Source: Epiperipatus broadwayi
Taxonomy: Eukaryota > Onychophora > Udeonychophora > Euonychophora > Peripatidae
Assembly (NCBI GenBank): GCA_028023455.1
Contig: JAQFVV010012416.1
Location: 3,641,594-3,705,593 of the forward strand
Direction of reading: 5' to 3'
Length of the DNA: 64,000 bases
The notes beneath the pieces were generated by a model, which saw only the letters and a list, made by a program, of their open reading frames with translations, was not told the origin of the DNA and searched no databases. This document shows positions 32,588 through 44,321 of the stretch, one piece after another; positions within the stretch are counted from its first letter, which is position 1, and each line of letters begins with the position of its first letter. The position numbers and the translations under genes are program-made.

Positions 32588-33865
32588 TTTCAGTTTTATA
32601 CTGACAGTTTTTAAAATAATTTACATCAAACTTAAATGCAATAAAATTATTGAATATGTTCAGATATGTACATATTTAATCATAATTTTAGGCATTAATA
32701 TGTTTTTTGCATGGAAAAAATATTTGTCACTTAATTCCTTAAATGCATTTTCAATGCAGAGATCCCTTTTAAAAAGCAAATGTTAGAAGAATAATAGATT
32801 ACATCCTACAGAAAATAATATATTTTAAATTCATTTTTGCATAATCTACATTCAATAAAAATATTTTTTATTTCATTACTAATTCTGTGTTTTTAATAAA
32901 CTGTCTTTTTTATTTTCTGAATCTATTATCTTATTTATTGCAAACTATCTTTATATTCTTGGGATCAAAATGATAATATATTCCTTCATAATCCAATACA
33001 TAAATATCATAGGATCATTTTTTGTCTTGTTTTACAATACGCATGTTATTTTACTCTTTCGTGAATGTTCTTCCTTCAATATCTATTGTAAATAGATGAA
33101 TAGCCTAGATTCTGGTATTTAAGCGTAACTTAAATAATTGTATAAATATTTATAAAGCTTCAGTATATTTAACTAGTAACTGGACAATTAAATATGAATG
33201 GAAAATTATATAAGATAGCATATGTAACATTATATAGGGTAAATTTATTTACTCTATACATTGATATGTTATATAGTCAATTCTTTGAAATTTTATTGAA
33301 TCTCTGTATCATAAGTTTATTCCATTATTTTTTTTTGTTATTTTACTTCCATCATAGAACACTAGATAACATCATATAACATTAAAATAGATGCTTAACA
33401 TGTCAAAATGGTACAAAACCACATGATAAAAAAGATTTTTTATATATAATTATTATTAATATACTGTAATATTGTAGACAGTGGCTAATTCTGACCCTTC
33501 AAATATTATAAGCTTCTTAAATTTAGAATTATTTAATTAATAGATAAATAATATTTAATTATATATATTTTTTAAAAATAATAATAGGTAGTTCATTTGA
33601 TTCAATGTTTTTTTTTTACTAAATACTATGAAAATTCTAGATAATTTTCTTTAAGCAATAATGTGAATGAATTATAAATAATTGTAAAAGAGAGAGAAAA
33701 ATATAAAATAAAATAAAAAAACAATTTCTTCTGTCCTCTCTCTTTAATAATTTTAACAATTTGCAAGTATTAATTTTAGTTTAGAAAAATTTACTGAGAG
33801 AAAAAACGTTTCTCTTCAGTGGATTATTTAGCTATTTTAATTTTTGAGAAAGTTCAAGTAGATAG
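32588..33865. other. A+T-rich non-coding DNA
   Basis: No gene or repeat recognised. Confidence 0.45.
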
Positions 33866-33877
33866 GGTTTTGTGTTT

Positions 33878-33989
33878 TTTTTTTTTTTAAGTGTCATAGC
33901 ATCGGCCAGGACATGAACTTGCAACCCAGGAAACTGCCTGCAAGTGTAAGGCAGTCATGCTGACCTCTCGACCACCAATGCAAGACAAA
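33878..33989 (-). mobile_element. SINE S1, copy j, GC-rich subfamily
   Basis: Target duplication GGTTTTGTGTTT (33866-33877, 33990-34001). Tail type AAGTGTCATAG and variable arm TGCAAGTGTAAG as in copies e and h, with more mutations. Confidence 0.92.
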
Positions 33990-34339
33990 GGTTTTGTGTT
34001 TAGTGGTATTTTTTAAAAAAAAGAGGGAGGAAATATGAAGTTCTAACATTTTTTTTTTAATTCTATTTCATATAGTTAAAACTGTTTTTTCTTACTTTTC
34101 TCTTTATCTCTCTCCAAATCAATAAATATTGTTTATCAGGTCAGTGTAATTAGCTGATTGTCATGGTTTTTTTGGAGGGGGGGGTAGCATAAGAAAAAAA
34201 CAAGTATAGGATTTTTTTGACTTGTTTTACAATAAAAGAAAGAGGAAAATTAGCTCAACAAAATTGTTTTTTTTTTTAAAAAAAATTGACTTAATTGGTT
34301 AGTATTAAATTTTGTCATGTAGGAGCAGGATTTAATTTG

Positions 34340-34880
34340 TGGGAGTAGGGGTGTGGGTCAGTCAGAAGACCTCAATGTCTTGTAAGTAGCAACATTCCTG
34401 ACACAGCTGTTGAAGAGGACAGTCAGTTCCTGATCAAGCTGCTGAAAAAGACAGGAGGATAATTTAGCTGTGTAGAGTTCACTAGAAGTTTAAAAAAGTT
34501 TTCTAAAATACCATATGCCAAGTTCACCTAAAAGCTAAGCATCATCTACCTCCATGTAACCTGCTTCACTGAAAAAAAAAGTGAAAGAGAAGATATCTTT
34601 GATGCAATTTGCAACATAAGCCTTGTCTACAACCAGGAGCATGGGTGTCTATATCTTTATATGAATAGTAGTATAGCTAAACATGGAAATTTGATTGGAA
34701 AGCAAATGGAAAGACTCCTTCTGTGTGTTATTCTGAAACTATTGTATGCAAAGTGGGTACATTATCTGTATACATTAATAGTCTGGAATTGAGAAGCCTT
34801 CAAAAAGAAAACCTACATGGAAACTATACATTACAACTGCAAAGAATTTAAAAAGAAATTTAACCATGGCATAAGGTATT
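34340..34880 (+). other. coding-like, unidentified stretch
   Basis: Composition is more balanced than the surroundings. A plus-strand frame at about 34592-34792 is open for some 65 codons: EDIFDAICNISLVYNQEHGC, then LYLYMNSSIAKHGNLIGKQM, ending in TIVWN-stop-like text. It might be a decayed LINE endonuclease (the HGCLYLYMN block resembles the strand pattern of such domains), but I cannot place it. Confidence 0.3.
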
Positions 34881-35642
34881 TTCTTTAATGTGCACATTAC
34901 TTTTAAATTTATATAAAAAAAATTTAATTAAGTAACAATTGATAATAATTAATTCTGTTAGTATCTTTTTTTTCAATTGAAATATTATTTTTCCTCTAAA
35001 ATTGGAAGAATTTTAGCCAATTTAAAATTTTATCTTTCTTAGGTAAATGTTTGTTTTTATAAATATTTAGTCCTAATTTTTTTAAGATAACATTTTCTTT
35101 TAAAACATGTTTTTTTTTTTTTTCATTTGATTTATGTTCTCCCCAAAATTATACAAAAGGGCAAAGAAAATTCAATTACTTATCTCTGATTACAAGTTGT
35201 TTTCCAATTTAATTAAAGCAAAATGTTAATTAATTTAATAAATAAAAATTCACTAGTTAATCATATTTTTTTATGAAATCATATTTTTGATAAAATGTAA
35301 AAACTTGATTTATCATATTATCATGTCACTTTTTTAAATAATTTTTCTATTAATTAGTCAATTATTAAATAATTGTTTAAAAATATTTTAGTGTTCCTCC
35401 AACTATCTGTTCCATGAAGTGATAGTGTGTGTGACTTCATTTTATTACAGCTTAATATTTCATATATTTTAAAATTTTCCCAGTAAAATTATTAGAATAA
35501 TCTGTTATATTTATTTATCTCTTCTTCACAGTCACAGTCCATAAAGCTTCTTAATGAAATTTATGATAACTTATTTATTTTTTTTAAATTTAACAATTGG
35601 TTTATTAATTTTGTTTTAATTTAGCTTTTAACATAGCTTCAG
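34881..35642. other. A+T-rich non-coding DNA
   Basis: No gene. A short SQSIKLLNEIYD-like frame follows TTCTTCACAG near 35530, but no donor site follows. Confidence 0.35.
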
Positions 35643-35826
35643 TAGATTATAGGCCCTTGAAACTACATTTATCAAAAATATGGTGTGCCATCTTGGCTTA
35701 CTTGAAACGCACAAGTACCTTTCATGTAAGGAAAAATAACAAAACAGCCTTTAAATATCACATTATAAGACAAACACTTCAAACAGCCTTACACACAAAG
35801 ACAGTAAAAAAAGTTTATCTTACTAG
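35643..35826 (+). CDS. candidate internal exon, unidentified
   Basis: An acceptor (AACATAGCTTCAG) and a strong donor (ACTAGGTATGTG) enclose 184 bases open in one frame. The product begins DYRPLKLHLSKIWCAILAYL and ends KTVKKVYLT; it is basic, with Trp, Cys and His that are rare in the chance frames nearby. The exon would enter after the first base of a codon and leave in phase 2. No partner exon was found on this strand. It could be a chance frame or a relic of a mobile element. Confidence 0.3.
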
Positions 35827-35829
35827 GTA

Positions 35830-36360
35830 TGTGTTGAATTTTTTGAATATTATATATGTGACCATGCAATAGAAAAAAAGGTAGGTTAAATACTCACATA
35901 AATAAACACTTATCAATTAATGTAAATATTTTTCAATCCAACATAATTTTTCATGCCATCTGATTTCAAATTTAACTTATGAAGCAAATGAAAAATATAA
36001 ATCCACTAAATAGAGAAGTAGTATAATAAACAATGATAATAACAAGCATAAAATATAAATCAACTGAGATGTTTGTTATTGGATTTATGTTTTAGAAATA
36101 TGACAGCTCTTTCAATAGCCAGAGGAACTGTGTTAGACTTTATAATTTTTATTATTACAGAATCATACACTAACATTTATCCTATCAACTCAGATTAACC
36201 TAAAATATTTTCTTTCTAACTAGAATACCTAAGTAGACACTCCCAATTGTTTTAGTTGGTTTGGCTAAAGATTGTATATTTAAAAGAAACAATCGATGCC
36301 CGTTTGCTACTTTAAAAAATTTCAAAGTTCATCTTTTATTTTAAAAACTAGTTTATTTTA
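35830..36360. other. A+T-rich non-coding DNA
   Basis: No gene or repeat recognised. Confidence 0.45.
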
Positions 36361-36479
36361 CTATAGACTCGCGGCCGGCAACTTTTTAGATATTACAGAC
36401 CAACGGTCGGTATCCTTTTAAATATTGGGACCACTAACGTAATTTTTAAAGGTACGAATTTATACGAGCATTGAGTATG

Positions 36480-36743
36480 ATCATCATCATCATCATCATT
36501 ATCAACCATTATCAATCCACTGCAGGATGAAGGTCTCTCCAAGTTTAATCCATCTTCTCCGATCTTTAGCTTCTCTTCTCCACATCACCCCTACACATTT
36601 TCTTATTTCATCCATCCATCTTACATGTGGTCTCCTTCTGGGTCTTTTACAATCTCTTGGAATCCAGTTTAAAATTTCAATTGTCCATCTATTATCATCT
36701 CTTCTAGCAATATGTCCAGCCCAACTCCACTTCAATCTTTTAA
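36480..36743 (-). mobile_element. RTE LINE 3' fragment, copy RTE-2 (nested in hAT)
   Basis: The (ATC)n tail at 36480-36499 is followed by the same C-terminal coding region as RTE-1 and RTE-4: the minus strand encodes KWSWAGHIARRDDNRWTIEI and RPHVRWMDEIRKC up to LQWIDNG. Strongly 5'-truncated at about 36743. Open over 77 codons, so fairly recent. Confidence 0.9.
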
Positions 36744-36805
36744 TATGTATTTATAATTTTAATTTATCACAAAAATAATAATAAATAATAGTAATATATA
36801 TAAAA

Positions 36806-36925
36806 TTAATGCGACATTTTCTGCTCTTGGTTTAAAATTATTTTGCTAATCCTTGCCTCTAATAATGTCACCGCAACACATAAAGAAGCTTCTATTTCAA
36901 GCTGACAGCGATATTTGTTTTTAAC
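36806..36925 (-). pseudogene. hAT transposase C-terminal remnant
   Basis: The minus strand reads KYRCQLEIEASLCVAVTLLE, then ARISKIILNQEQKMSH and stop. This has the pattern of the hAT family end (KYRS-L-VE--LR-ALS-----I--L----Q-Q-SH). Only the last 40 or so residues remain; the catalytic domain is gone. Confidence 0.65.
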
Positions 36926-37035
36926 TTAATTACAGTTGAGAATGTTATATCATTTTTTGGGGGAGAGGGTTTCAGTTGAGAATGTTTTTTCACACAAGTA
37001 GTTCGTTGCGCATGGTGTCAAAACTGTTAAGGCTT

Positions 37036-37132
37036 CTTTTTTTTTCATATGTCAAATGCGTTGACAGGGAAGTGAACCCGGGCCAGCTGCTTGGAAGGCA
37101 GCTATGCTAACCACTAGCCCACCAACGCTTGA
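37036..37132 (-). mobile_element. SINE S1, copy k (nested in hAT)
   Basis: Poly-T, then CATATGTCAAATGCGTTGAC, rc CCCGGGTTCACTTCCC and the D-arm rc GGTGGGCTAGTGGTTAGCA. The tail variant TGCATTTGAC is shared with copy o (49.9 kb). No clear target duplication. Confidence 0.85.
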
Positions 37133-37328
37133 CTTTTTCACTCAATATTGTTCTATTTTACATATAATAAATAATACAGCTTAAACAAAATTTATTTTTT
37201 ATTTAAAAATTGTATTAAATGAGCTTAGCGAATTTAAATAATATCTGAATTTCTTTGTGAACCATTAAAATTACGTCATGGATCACCAGTGATTCGAGGA
37301 CCACTAGTTGCCGACAGCTGCTATAGAC

Positions 37329-38580
37329 CATAATTTGCACATATCAATTTGTTCCATATTTAAAATCAAAACTTAACATTACATCTAAAAAAGACATTGA
37401 CTTATTTTGCTTGTTATTAGTCTTTTTATATCGCTATCAATACAAATATTTAAATGTTTTACTACATAGAAACCATATCTTCATTAATGATAGTGCAGTT
37501 GTGAATCCATATTTTACTTAAGTCATATTGGGTCTTATGAAGTAAATAAGTCCTGTTGTCACATTATATATATATCTTAATTTTTTGATAAAAATTTTCC
37601 ATAGAACTGCTTCCACCAGTATTCATGGTTGCACAAAATAATATTTGTTTTGGAAAATTGCCTTATATCTTACCAGCCATATAAATCTCAGAAATGATAC
37701 TGCAATTCTAATTGTCTTTTTGATTCCTAGCATAATAGATTATTAGAGAGAATTAAATTTGATCTTAATTTATTGAAAAATGGAAAATAATCAATAATAT
37801 ATATAAAAAAGTTTCTTCATCTGATTCATCTAATTTACAAATTGTTTTAAAGAACATGAGTCTTGATGCAAAATGTTATAGTTGGAAACACAACAGACAG
37901 AAGTTTGCTGCCTATATTGGTCAATAAATTATTTAATAACATACTTTCTAGAACTTTTATAGATAAATGGATTTCCAATTCTCACCATGATTAAATTTAG
38001 ACCTTTATGTGACATTTTAGTTATTCTACATATGTTTGTCTGATCTCTTATATCTAATCAAGCTAGTCCTCATCTTACCAAGTATGATATTTTTGCCAAT
38101 TTTACCATAGGAAAAATGTTGTCAAATAGAGAATCACTTCATATTTTTCCCAATGATTTAATTTTTACGATTGACAAAATAATTTAACTTCAACTAATCT
38201 ATGATCATTGTTTCTAGTTAGTGTTTTTAGAGTATTCCTATGATAAAAAGTTTTGATATTGTTCACCATAAACAATTATTTACATATTTATTAATATATG
38301 CACTTGTCATATTGGTTATACTACTCTAGGATGCATAGTATACCAAGAAATCTTTGAGAATAAAATTAGCTATTTTAAGTTTTGTACTCAGATAACATTT
38401 AATCAAAAATTTATTAGTGATTAATTTATAAATTATTATATTGGTTTTGGTCATTGAAATATATATTGGAATACAATCACTAAACCAACTATAAATATTG
38501 TTAGAATATTTCTAACTATTAATATTTGTCATGCTGAAAATTAGTTTCTTTACACAATTGATCCAGTTATTGTTGAAAAT
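37329..38580. other. A+T-rich DNA, perhaps partly decayed LINE
   Basis: Around 38150-38225 the minus strand reads RNNDHRLVEVKLF, resembling the SDHRLV motif at the end of LINE endonucleases. It lies on the wrong side of the RT remnant at 38.6-38.96 kb for a simple element, so a rearrangement or coincidence must be assumed. Confidence 0.3.
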
Positions 38581-38599
38581 TTTTTTAAGCATTTCTCAA

Positions 38600-38960
38600 T
38601 AACAAGCATTTTTAAAAATTTCTTTGAAAATTATGACATCATCATTGAAGTAGGCAAGTATATTTATTTCGCTTCTTAAATGTGTGATAAATATATCAGG
38701 ATTAAAATCACTGGCCTCTTGTAAGATGCCTTTTGTAATTTAAAATACTAGCAAGAGTCCTAGGAAGTTTTTTCACTGCTGCTGATCTATTATTTAATAT
38801 AATTTATTAGTCCACATATAAGCAATGGATCTGCTTAGCTAGATAATTAAAGTTAACAATGTCAAAAGCATTTTATAAATCATTTTTTTTACTTCAATCA
38901 CATCTAATAGAAAATTTTGTTTCACATATGTTATAACTTAAAGGTATGGTCTCTCTAGCC
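38600..38960 (-). pseudogene. decayed non-LTR reverse transcriptase
   Basis: The minus strand keeps, across frameshifts, GILQEASDFNPDIF (the G--QG--LSP-LF motif) and, 20 residues on, LAYFNDDVIIF (the catalytic FADD motif with an inserted residue). An earlier block resembles K-AFD-V-H. Too decayed to assign to a clade. Confidence 0.55.
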
Positions 38961-41017
38961 CGTATTTAAACTGCAGGCATAAACACAACAGACAAATTCA
39001 CAAAAAATTAAACCATGAGGCACTATAGAATAAAATAAAAAGTTTGCATTATTCTTTTCCCAATAACACTTTAACATGTCTTATATTAATAAGACTGAAA
39101 CAAATTTTCTATAGTTATTATAGCTTATATGTGTAGTAAAATCTTTAACTAATTACTGTATGAAATACATTGATAAAACTAACATTTATAATGATATATC
39201 ATGAAATAATGCGAAGTACTAAAACCATCCAGTTAGCTATATCTAAAATTTATAATTGACAGTTAGTTTACATTTAGCTCGCTGGGGATTTTCAATACTT
39301 CCACATTATTTCATCTTTATTTAAATCAGAAATGACATATATGCCTATATTTATAGCATTCGCAAATTTATTTTACATATGTAGTATTTTTAGAAACATT
39401 TATTTACAATAATCTTATTAAATAAATACGTAATTGATTATTGATTGCTTTTATTAAATCAGAAATTATTAATATTTTTAACTCTTGATACAGACTTTAA
39501 TCTATATAACTATCTAATATTGATCAGCAAATGGGTATTTAACCATTGTTAGCTACAGAGCAACATAAGAATGAAAAAACCAATTAAACCTTTACATCTT
39601 GACAATTTGCAAGTCAGATGATAACTGCTTCTCCTTTGCTGTTTCTTTACCAAAAGCTGTAGGAGAAGTTTTTGTCTTGAAATCAATTAATTATTCCATC
39701 CAACACCTTTTATCTATAAACATTTAAATTTATTAATCAAACATATCTAAAACTGTTTCCATATCCTACATGATAATCACTGCATTTTTTTAGGAGCTGC
39801 TGCCGTATTCTAATTATGAGCATGAATTGTTATTTTTACTAAAAACTACAATTAATCATTTCACATTTCAAATATACAATAGTAGTACATTCTAAAAATA
39901 AAAGATCATATGCACGAATAAAGACAGCCAATAAAAATAAAGGAAATTGTCAAGTATAATATGTAAAGACTTGTCGACTGCTCCAATTGATATGTACAGG
40001 GCCAGACCTTAATCCAAGCAGCTGTACATTCATTTAGTATACCCTTAAAACAAACACAAAAGAAGTTTTAACAACTTAACAATGAGTTATTACTCAGAAT
40101 ATATATATATAATTAGTAACAGGTTAATATGTTCAACTAACGACTTTCTGGTTGAACTCCGTAATAAATTTAATTTCACATGAAACAGTGCTTATAGAGT
40201 TGGACTCTATTATTACATTTTAATAATGTCTTTCATTTTAAACCGAATAACTTTCTATGTTAGTTCTCCACTAGCCTTTTACCAGCATTTACTGTTCACC
40301 AATATCCGGGTTAAGAAGAACCTGACTGTTCCTCAATTATCTCTGACTCAGTCTAACTAGTTCGATTGTGTTTCTATTTCTACACATAAAAGTTCTGCAG
40401 TCATTTTTTATATCCTTGCTAATTTTTATGCTATTTCATTATTGTCCTTATGCAAATTAGAATATCTAGATTAACTTGCACGTTGCATAACCCTATCCTA
40501 TATTATTTTGCATTTCATTATTTCTAAAGTGACAACAGTACTGTCCCATATTAACTAGTTCTGAACACACACACATATATTTAATACACAAGCCAGTCAA
40601 CGTATAGCAGTTTTATCATTAATGAATTTAAAGACTATATCCCAGATTTAAAAAAGTGTAATAACTTCTAACTAAACAAAAAGTAAGGACAGTTACATTA
40701 ATAATGACTATTGCCAGATAAATTTGTGTAGTATCCATTGTAGAAATGCAGAACATTAATGATCAGAGAAGTTATTATTAAATTGGTCTAATAGTAAACT
40801 GCATATTAGAACCTGTGTGAAATGTACAAATGTTAATTGCAATTTCAAGTACAGTATATGAAGGAATAAAGACAAAAAAGTTGTACAGTTTTAAAAATAT
40901 TTGTGTAACTTTATGTATTTATAAATAAAACATTTAAACAAAACATTTCTTTCTTTCTTTATATAGACCATAGAAGTATAAATATACAGAAGTATAAATA
41001 CATAAACTAATTGCTTT
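38961..41017. other. A+T-rich non-coding DNA
   Basis: No gene or repeat recognised; a small (TA)n run near 40098 and a CA run near 40566. Confidence 0.45.
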
Positions 41018-41019
41018 AC

Positions 41020-41120
41020 CTTTCCTATATTTGTGGTAGGTTCGTAATCCACACGCAATCCTTCCGTTAACATTGGTTCTTTGGGTGGAGACTTCATTGC
41101 AAACTATGATACAACAAGAA
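41020..41120 (-). CDS. candidate start-codon exon of an unidentified host gene
   Basis: On the minus strand a T-rich acceptor (ATTTATATTTTTTAG) precedes 23 untranslated bases and ATG at 41097. Twenty-six codons follow, ending exactly at a donor, GGAAAG|GTAAAG (phase 0). The peptide starts MKSPPKEPMLTEGLRVDYEP and ends TTNIGK. It has Pro, Glu and Asp rather than the Phe/Ile/Asn/Tyr of chance frames, and is the least A/T-rich stretch for kilobases. I do not recognise the protein. The next exon must lie at lower coordinates; the only good phase-0 acceptor with an open frame I noticed is at 1403. Confidence 0.42.
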
Positions 41121-41234
41121 CTAAAAAATATAAATAAAAAAAATTCTAAATATTTTATAAATGTTCAAAATTAAAAAATATTTATTTTACAAATGTATTA
41201 AACAACTCCACACCGCAACACACTCTTTTCACAT

Positions 41235-41480
41235 CATATGAATAAAGATGCAATAAAAGATAAATGATCCCCGGAATGAATTTCTTGTTGAACTAGTGGT
41301 CATCAGTTAGCCCCAGGTTACCATCTCTCATATATATTATTATATGTGCAGTATTTATTAAAAGTAAAATGTTATATTTTGAATTGAAATGTGTCAAACT
41401 TAATTCACCCACAACTTTGACAGGGGATGGTGTCAAAGTTGTGGGTGAAGTATGTTTGACAGATGCAAATAAAAATATAA
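41235..41480 (-). mobile_element. family E repeat, copy E5, with inverted end
   Basis: It shares AAAGATGCAATAAAAGA, the ribozyme region, CATCTCTCATATATAT and CACCCACAACTTTGACA with E1. At 41410-41475 the terminal part is repeated in inverse (CACAACTTTGACA ... TGTCAAAGTTGTG), so the element is partly fold-back. The minus-strand core has CTGATGA (41303-41297), GAAA and a stem III-like ATTCAT, but stem II (CCACTAGTTCAACAA) no longer pairs. Inactive. Confidence 0.65.
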
Positions 41481-41517
41481 CTACATTTATTTTATCCGGA
41501 AATAGAAACTAATACAT

Positions 41518-41700
41518 CAATAAAACGTCACATGATTTTTTTTTTGTTTGTTTACATCTAACATATGCCTTCAGGTATCAGTTTTCTTCACTTTATCAAG
41601 AGCCATCTATTGCAAACTTGATTAACCAATGGATACAATAATTATCATCTGGCATCTATTTGATTATTCAGGCTTACAATAGATAGAAGTAAAATGAAAA
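41518..41700 (+). repeat. possible diverged family A relative
   Basis: AAACGTCACATGAT resembles the family A head. About 85 bases on, TTGATTAACCAATGGATAC and GGCATCTATTTGATTATTCA form short inverted arms similar to AGTAATCAATGGATGCC of family A. Diverged; no target duplication. Confidence 0.4.
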
Positions 41701-41885
41701 AATTGCTCCTGAAAAAAAAAGCAAAAAATAATAATTTAAAAAGATAGAAATAATAATTTAAAAAGATAGCTCTCTTAAAAAAAATTAGTAAAAGTAAGGC
41801 ATTTTTTGAGGCATCTAAAAATATTTTACAAAGTATTATTATTTCTAATTACTTCCATTTTTTATTTAAAAATATGTATCATATC

Positions 41886-41996
41886 TTTTTTTTCATATGT
41901 CATAGCATTGGCTGGTAAGCAAACCCACAACCATCTGCAACCAACTACTTTCTTGTAAGGCGGCTGCGATGACCTCTCGGCTAACAATGCTTGACA
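41886..41996 (-). mobile_element. SINE S1, copy l
   Basis: Poly-T, CATATGTCATAGCATTGG, variable arm ACCATCTGCAACCAAC as in copy f, ending CTAACAATGCTTGAC. Flanks ATCATATCTT / ATCATAATATCTT are a possible decayed duplication. Confidence 0.85.
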
Positions 41997-42126
41997 TCAT
42001 AATATCTTATTAATGAATGTAAGAACTATCTATATTTTTTGCCATAGAAAATATATAGACTAAAAGAAAGTAACATAAAAATCCAGAAAACTGTAAAACT
42101 ACTACATAAGACATGCAAATCATCAA

Positions 42127-42223
42127 GCGTTGGTGGCCGAGTGGTCAGCATAACTGCCTTACAAGCAGTTCTCCTGGTTCACGGATTCGCTTTCCAGCTG
42201 ATGCTTTGACACACGAAAAAAAA
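42127..42223 (+). mobile_element. SINE S1, copy m
   Basis: Target duplication AAATCATCAA (42117-42126 and 42224-42233). The head GGTGGCCGAGTGGTCAGCAT is very close to the tRNA D-arm consensus; the tail is CTTTGACACACG and A-run. Confidence 0.9.
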
Positions 42224-42311
42224 AAATCATCAAAGCCCCAACAAAGTATGTAACCAAGTGAGTTGTAAAAAAGTTAAAAAACAATAGGCTATGTTTTATA
42301 TTAAAGAGAGC

Positions 42312-42413
42312 AAAGCAGTAACTGTTTCATTATTAAAAGGAGTATATCCAAAAACTATAAAAAACATATTACTGTTATATGGAAATGTGATCAGCTGATG
42401 TTTAGTGGTTTTA
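42312..42413 (-). repeat. possible shortened family A copy
   Basis: GATCAGCTGATGTTTAGTGGTTT at the right is a head with two changes. AGCAAAGCAGTAAC at the left resembles the tail. The middle is unlike other copies. The flanks (TTAAAGAGAGC, TTATAGAGAGC) could be a decayed target duplication. Confidence 0.4.
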
Positions 42414-44222
42414 TAGAGAGCTCATGATGGGATATGTTATCAATAATGATGTCATAAAGATTATTGAAGCTACTATGGATTATTCAAACATGACTTCTTT
42501 CTTTTAAGGCTACATTTTATTATTCAATATGAACTAGTATATGTTTTTCACACTTAATTTTTAAAATATATACAATTTTATTAATTAATATCTGACATTC
42601 AATTATCTAGCATTCTTCTTCAGGGATATACTTTTTTTATAATGATTTTAATTTTTAACATATTTAAAATGGTCTTTGAAGAATATTGTTAAACAAATAA
42701 AATGTCAAACATTAATTAGAAAATGTTATACACTGTAAAAAAAATTAAGTGTGAAAAGTGGAGTTTTGTTATTACCTCACAGACTATTACTGTCTTTACA
42801 CAGATACCAGTTTTAGATAAGTTTCATGTAACTTAGAGAACATTTACTAGATTATAGGTAAAATGATATTTCTATTATTAGATAATGAACATAATATTGT
42901 CTGAAGAATGTTTCAATTTTCAGTTAGATTGATCATGATTCTAAATGACAAGAGAATTCACAAACTTGAGAATATGGTGAAATAATATAGGTTTATGATA
43001 ATGGTGCGTTCATTCATGAATTTAATTGCTTTTAATGAAAATGTCACTATTCTATTAAACATACTTGTCTAGTATAACAACAATTATTATAATCAAAAAT
43101 ATTTAGGAATATTATTTTATAGGTAAAGGGCAAACTAAAATACTTACAGTGTAGTATGTGAAATATAATTCTGGATACTTTTCAATAAACTAATATGTGG
43201 TTACATGATTTTTACATTTAGTAAAAGTGTTTATAAAAGATTGAGATATTTTTGGTCAATTACATTTTTTAATCTTTCATCCAGCAAAAATATAAGTAAA
43301 AGTAAATAGCTACTGCATGGTGAAACTTGGACCATTATGTAGAAACCTTGATTGAGAAGGAATCACCAAGTTTTCCAATTGCAAGATAGTGATGATTTAG
43401 CAGCTTCAATACTTTTTAACTAAGAGTATCTCAATATTCATTTACTAATCTAATTTCAATAGTTAACTAGATTGGCTATGAGTTAGATAATGTTGATAGG
43501 ACTACCTGAAAAAGTTTAATCTGGATCAGTTTCAAACCAAGGTCATGGAAATGTATGGCACAGATATGGTATCTCTTCACCACAAAGACATTTCTCCAAC
43601 CCATATGTAACATATTATTAGACAGTGCTTATTAATTTCTTTATTAAATCAACTGAAATATATAATTGAATCAAATATAGATTAATCATATATTTGCATT
43701 TATAAAACTCCCTATCATGTTTCATGAGTATGGAATACATGAATGTAGCATGATTTTTTCTTTTCATCTGACAGACTGATGTAAGTGAATAAACTAATGT
43801 AAAGAAAATGATCTTTCCAACAATCTATTATAAAGAAACACCTTTTATATTCAAAGAGATTATTTGCCAGAAATTTGAGTAATTTTCAATCTGAGAATAA
43901 GTACTCCAGTTATCAACAAGTATTACAATTAATTGAAACGGATAAGGAATGATTGTCTAAAATAAAATTTTTCAAGTTTATTTGGCCCAGATCTGACACC
44001 AACTGGATGTATTACAATTTCACCATGAACTCTCAACTTATTAATGTAATTCTTTGGAAATTAAATTACTGAAGTTTTACATTCATTAATTTTTGTACAT
44101 TAAGATTATCCTACCAAAGTTTAATAGAATAATCTATTAAATACACAAGTGTTATATTGTTTTATAACATAAACTTTATTAATTACAAATTATATATAAT
44201 TATTAACATATTAACAGTGAGA
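42414..44222. other. A+T-rich non-coding DNA
   Basis: No gene or repeat recognised. Confidence 0.45.
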
Positions 44223-44321
44223 TTTTTTTTTATATGACATAAGGTGAACTACAGGGAAGCAAACCTGGGACAACTGCTTGTAAGGCAGATGTGCTAACCA
44301 CTCAGCCACCAACACTTGACA
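44223..44321 (-). mobile_element. SINE S1, copy n
   Basis: Poly-T, then a shortened tail (TATATGACATAAGGTGAAC), rc GGTTTGCTTCCC B-box region and rc GGTGGCTGAGTGGTTAGCAC. It has lost part of the variable arm. No clear target duplication. Confidence 0.82.

Larger units (their letters stand above)
36369..37320 (-). mobile_element. hAT element, deleted, with two nested insertions
   Basis: A perfect 8-bp target duplication CTATAGAC (36361-36368, 37321-37328), the length used by hAT transposases, flanks ends TCGCGGCCGGCAAC and rc CAGCTGTCGGCAAC. It contains an RTE 3' fragment (36480-36743), a SINE (37036-37132) and a scrap of transposase C-terminus (36806-36925). Order of events: hAT first, then the LINE fragment and SINE. 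Confidence 0.88.

Noticed and set aside
33795-33830. hammerhead at rc CTGAAGA followed by GAAAC
   Set aside because: No stem II lies between the two motifs, so the core cannot fold.
38150-38225. LINE endonuclease end (DHRLVEV) belonging to the RT remnant at 38.6 kb
   Set aside because: On the minus strand it would lie downstream of the RT, which is the wrong order; not joined to it.
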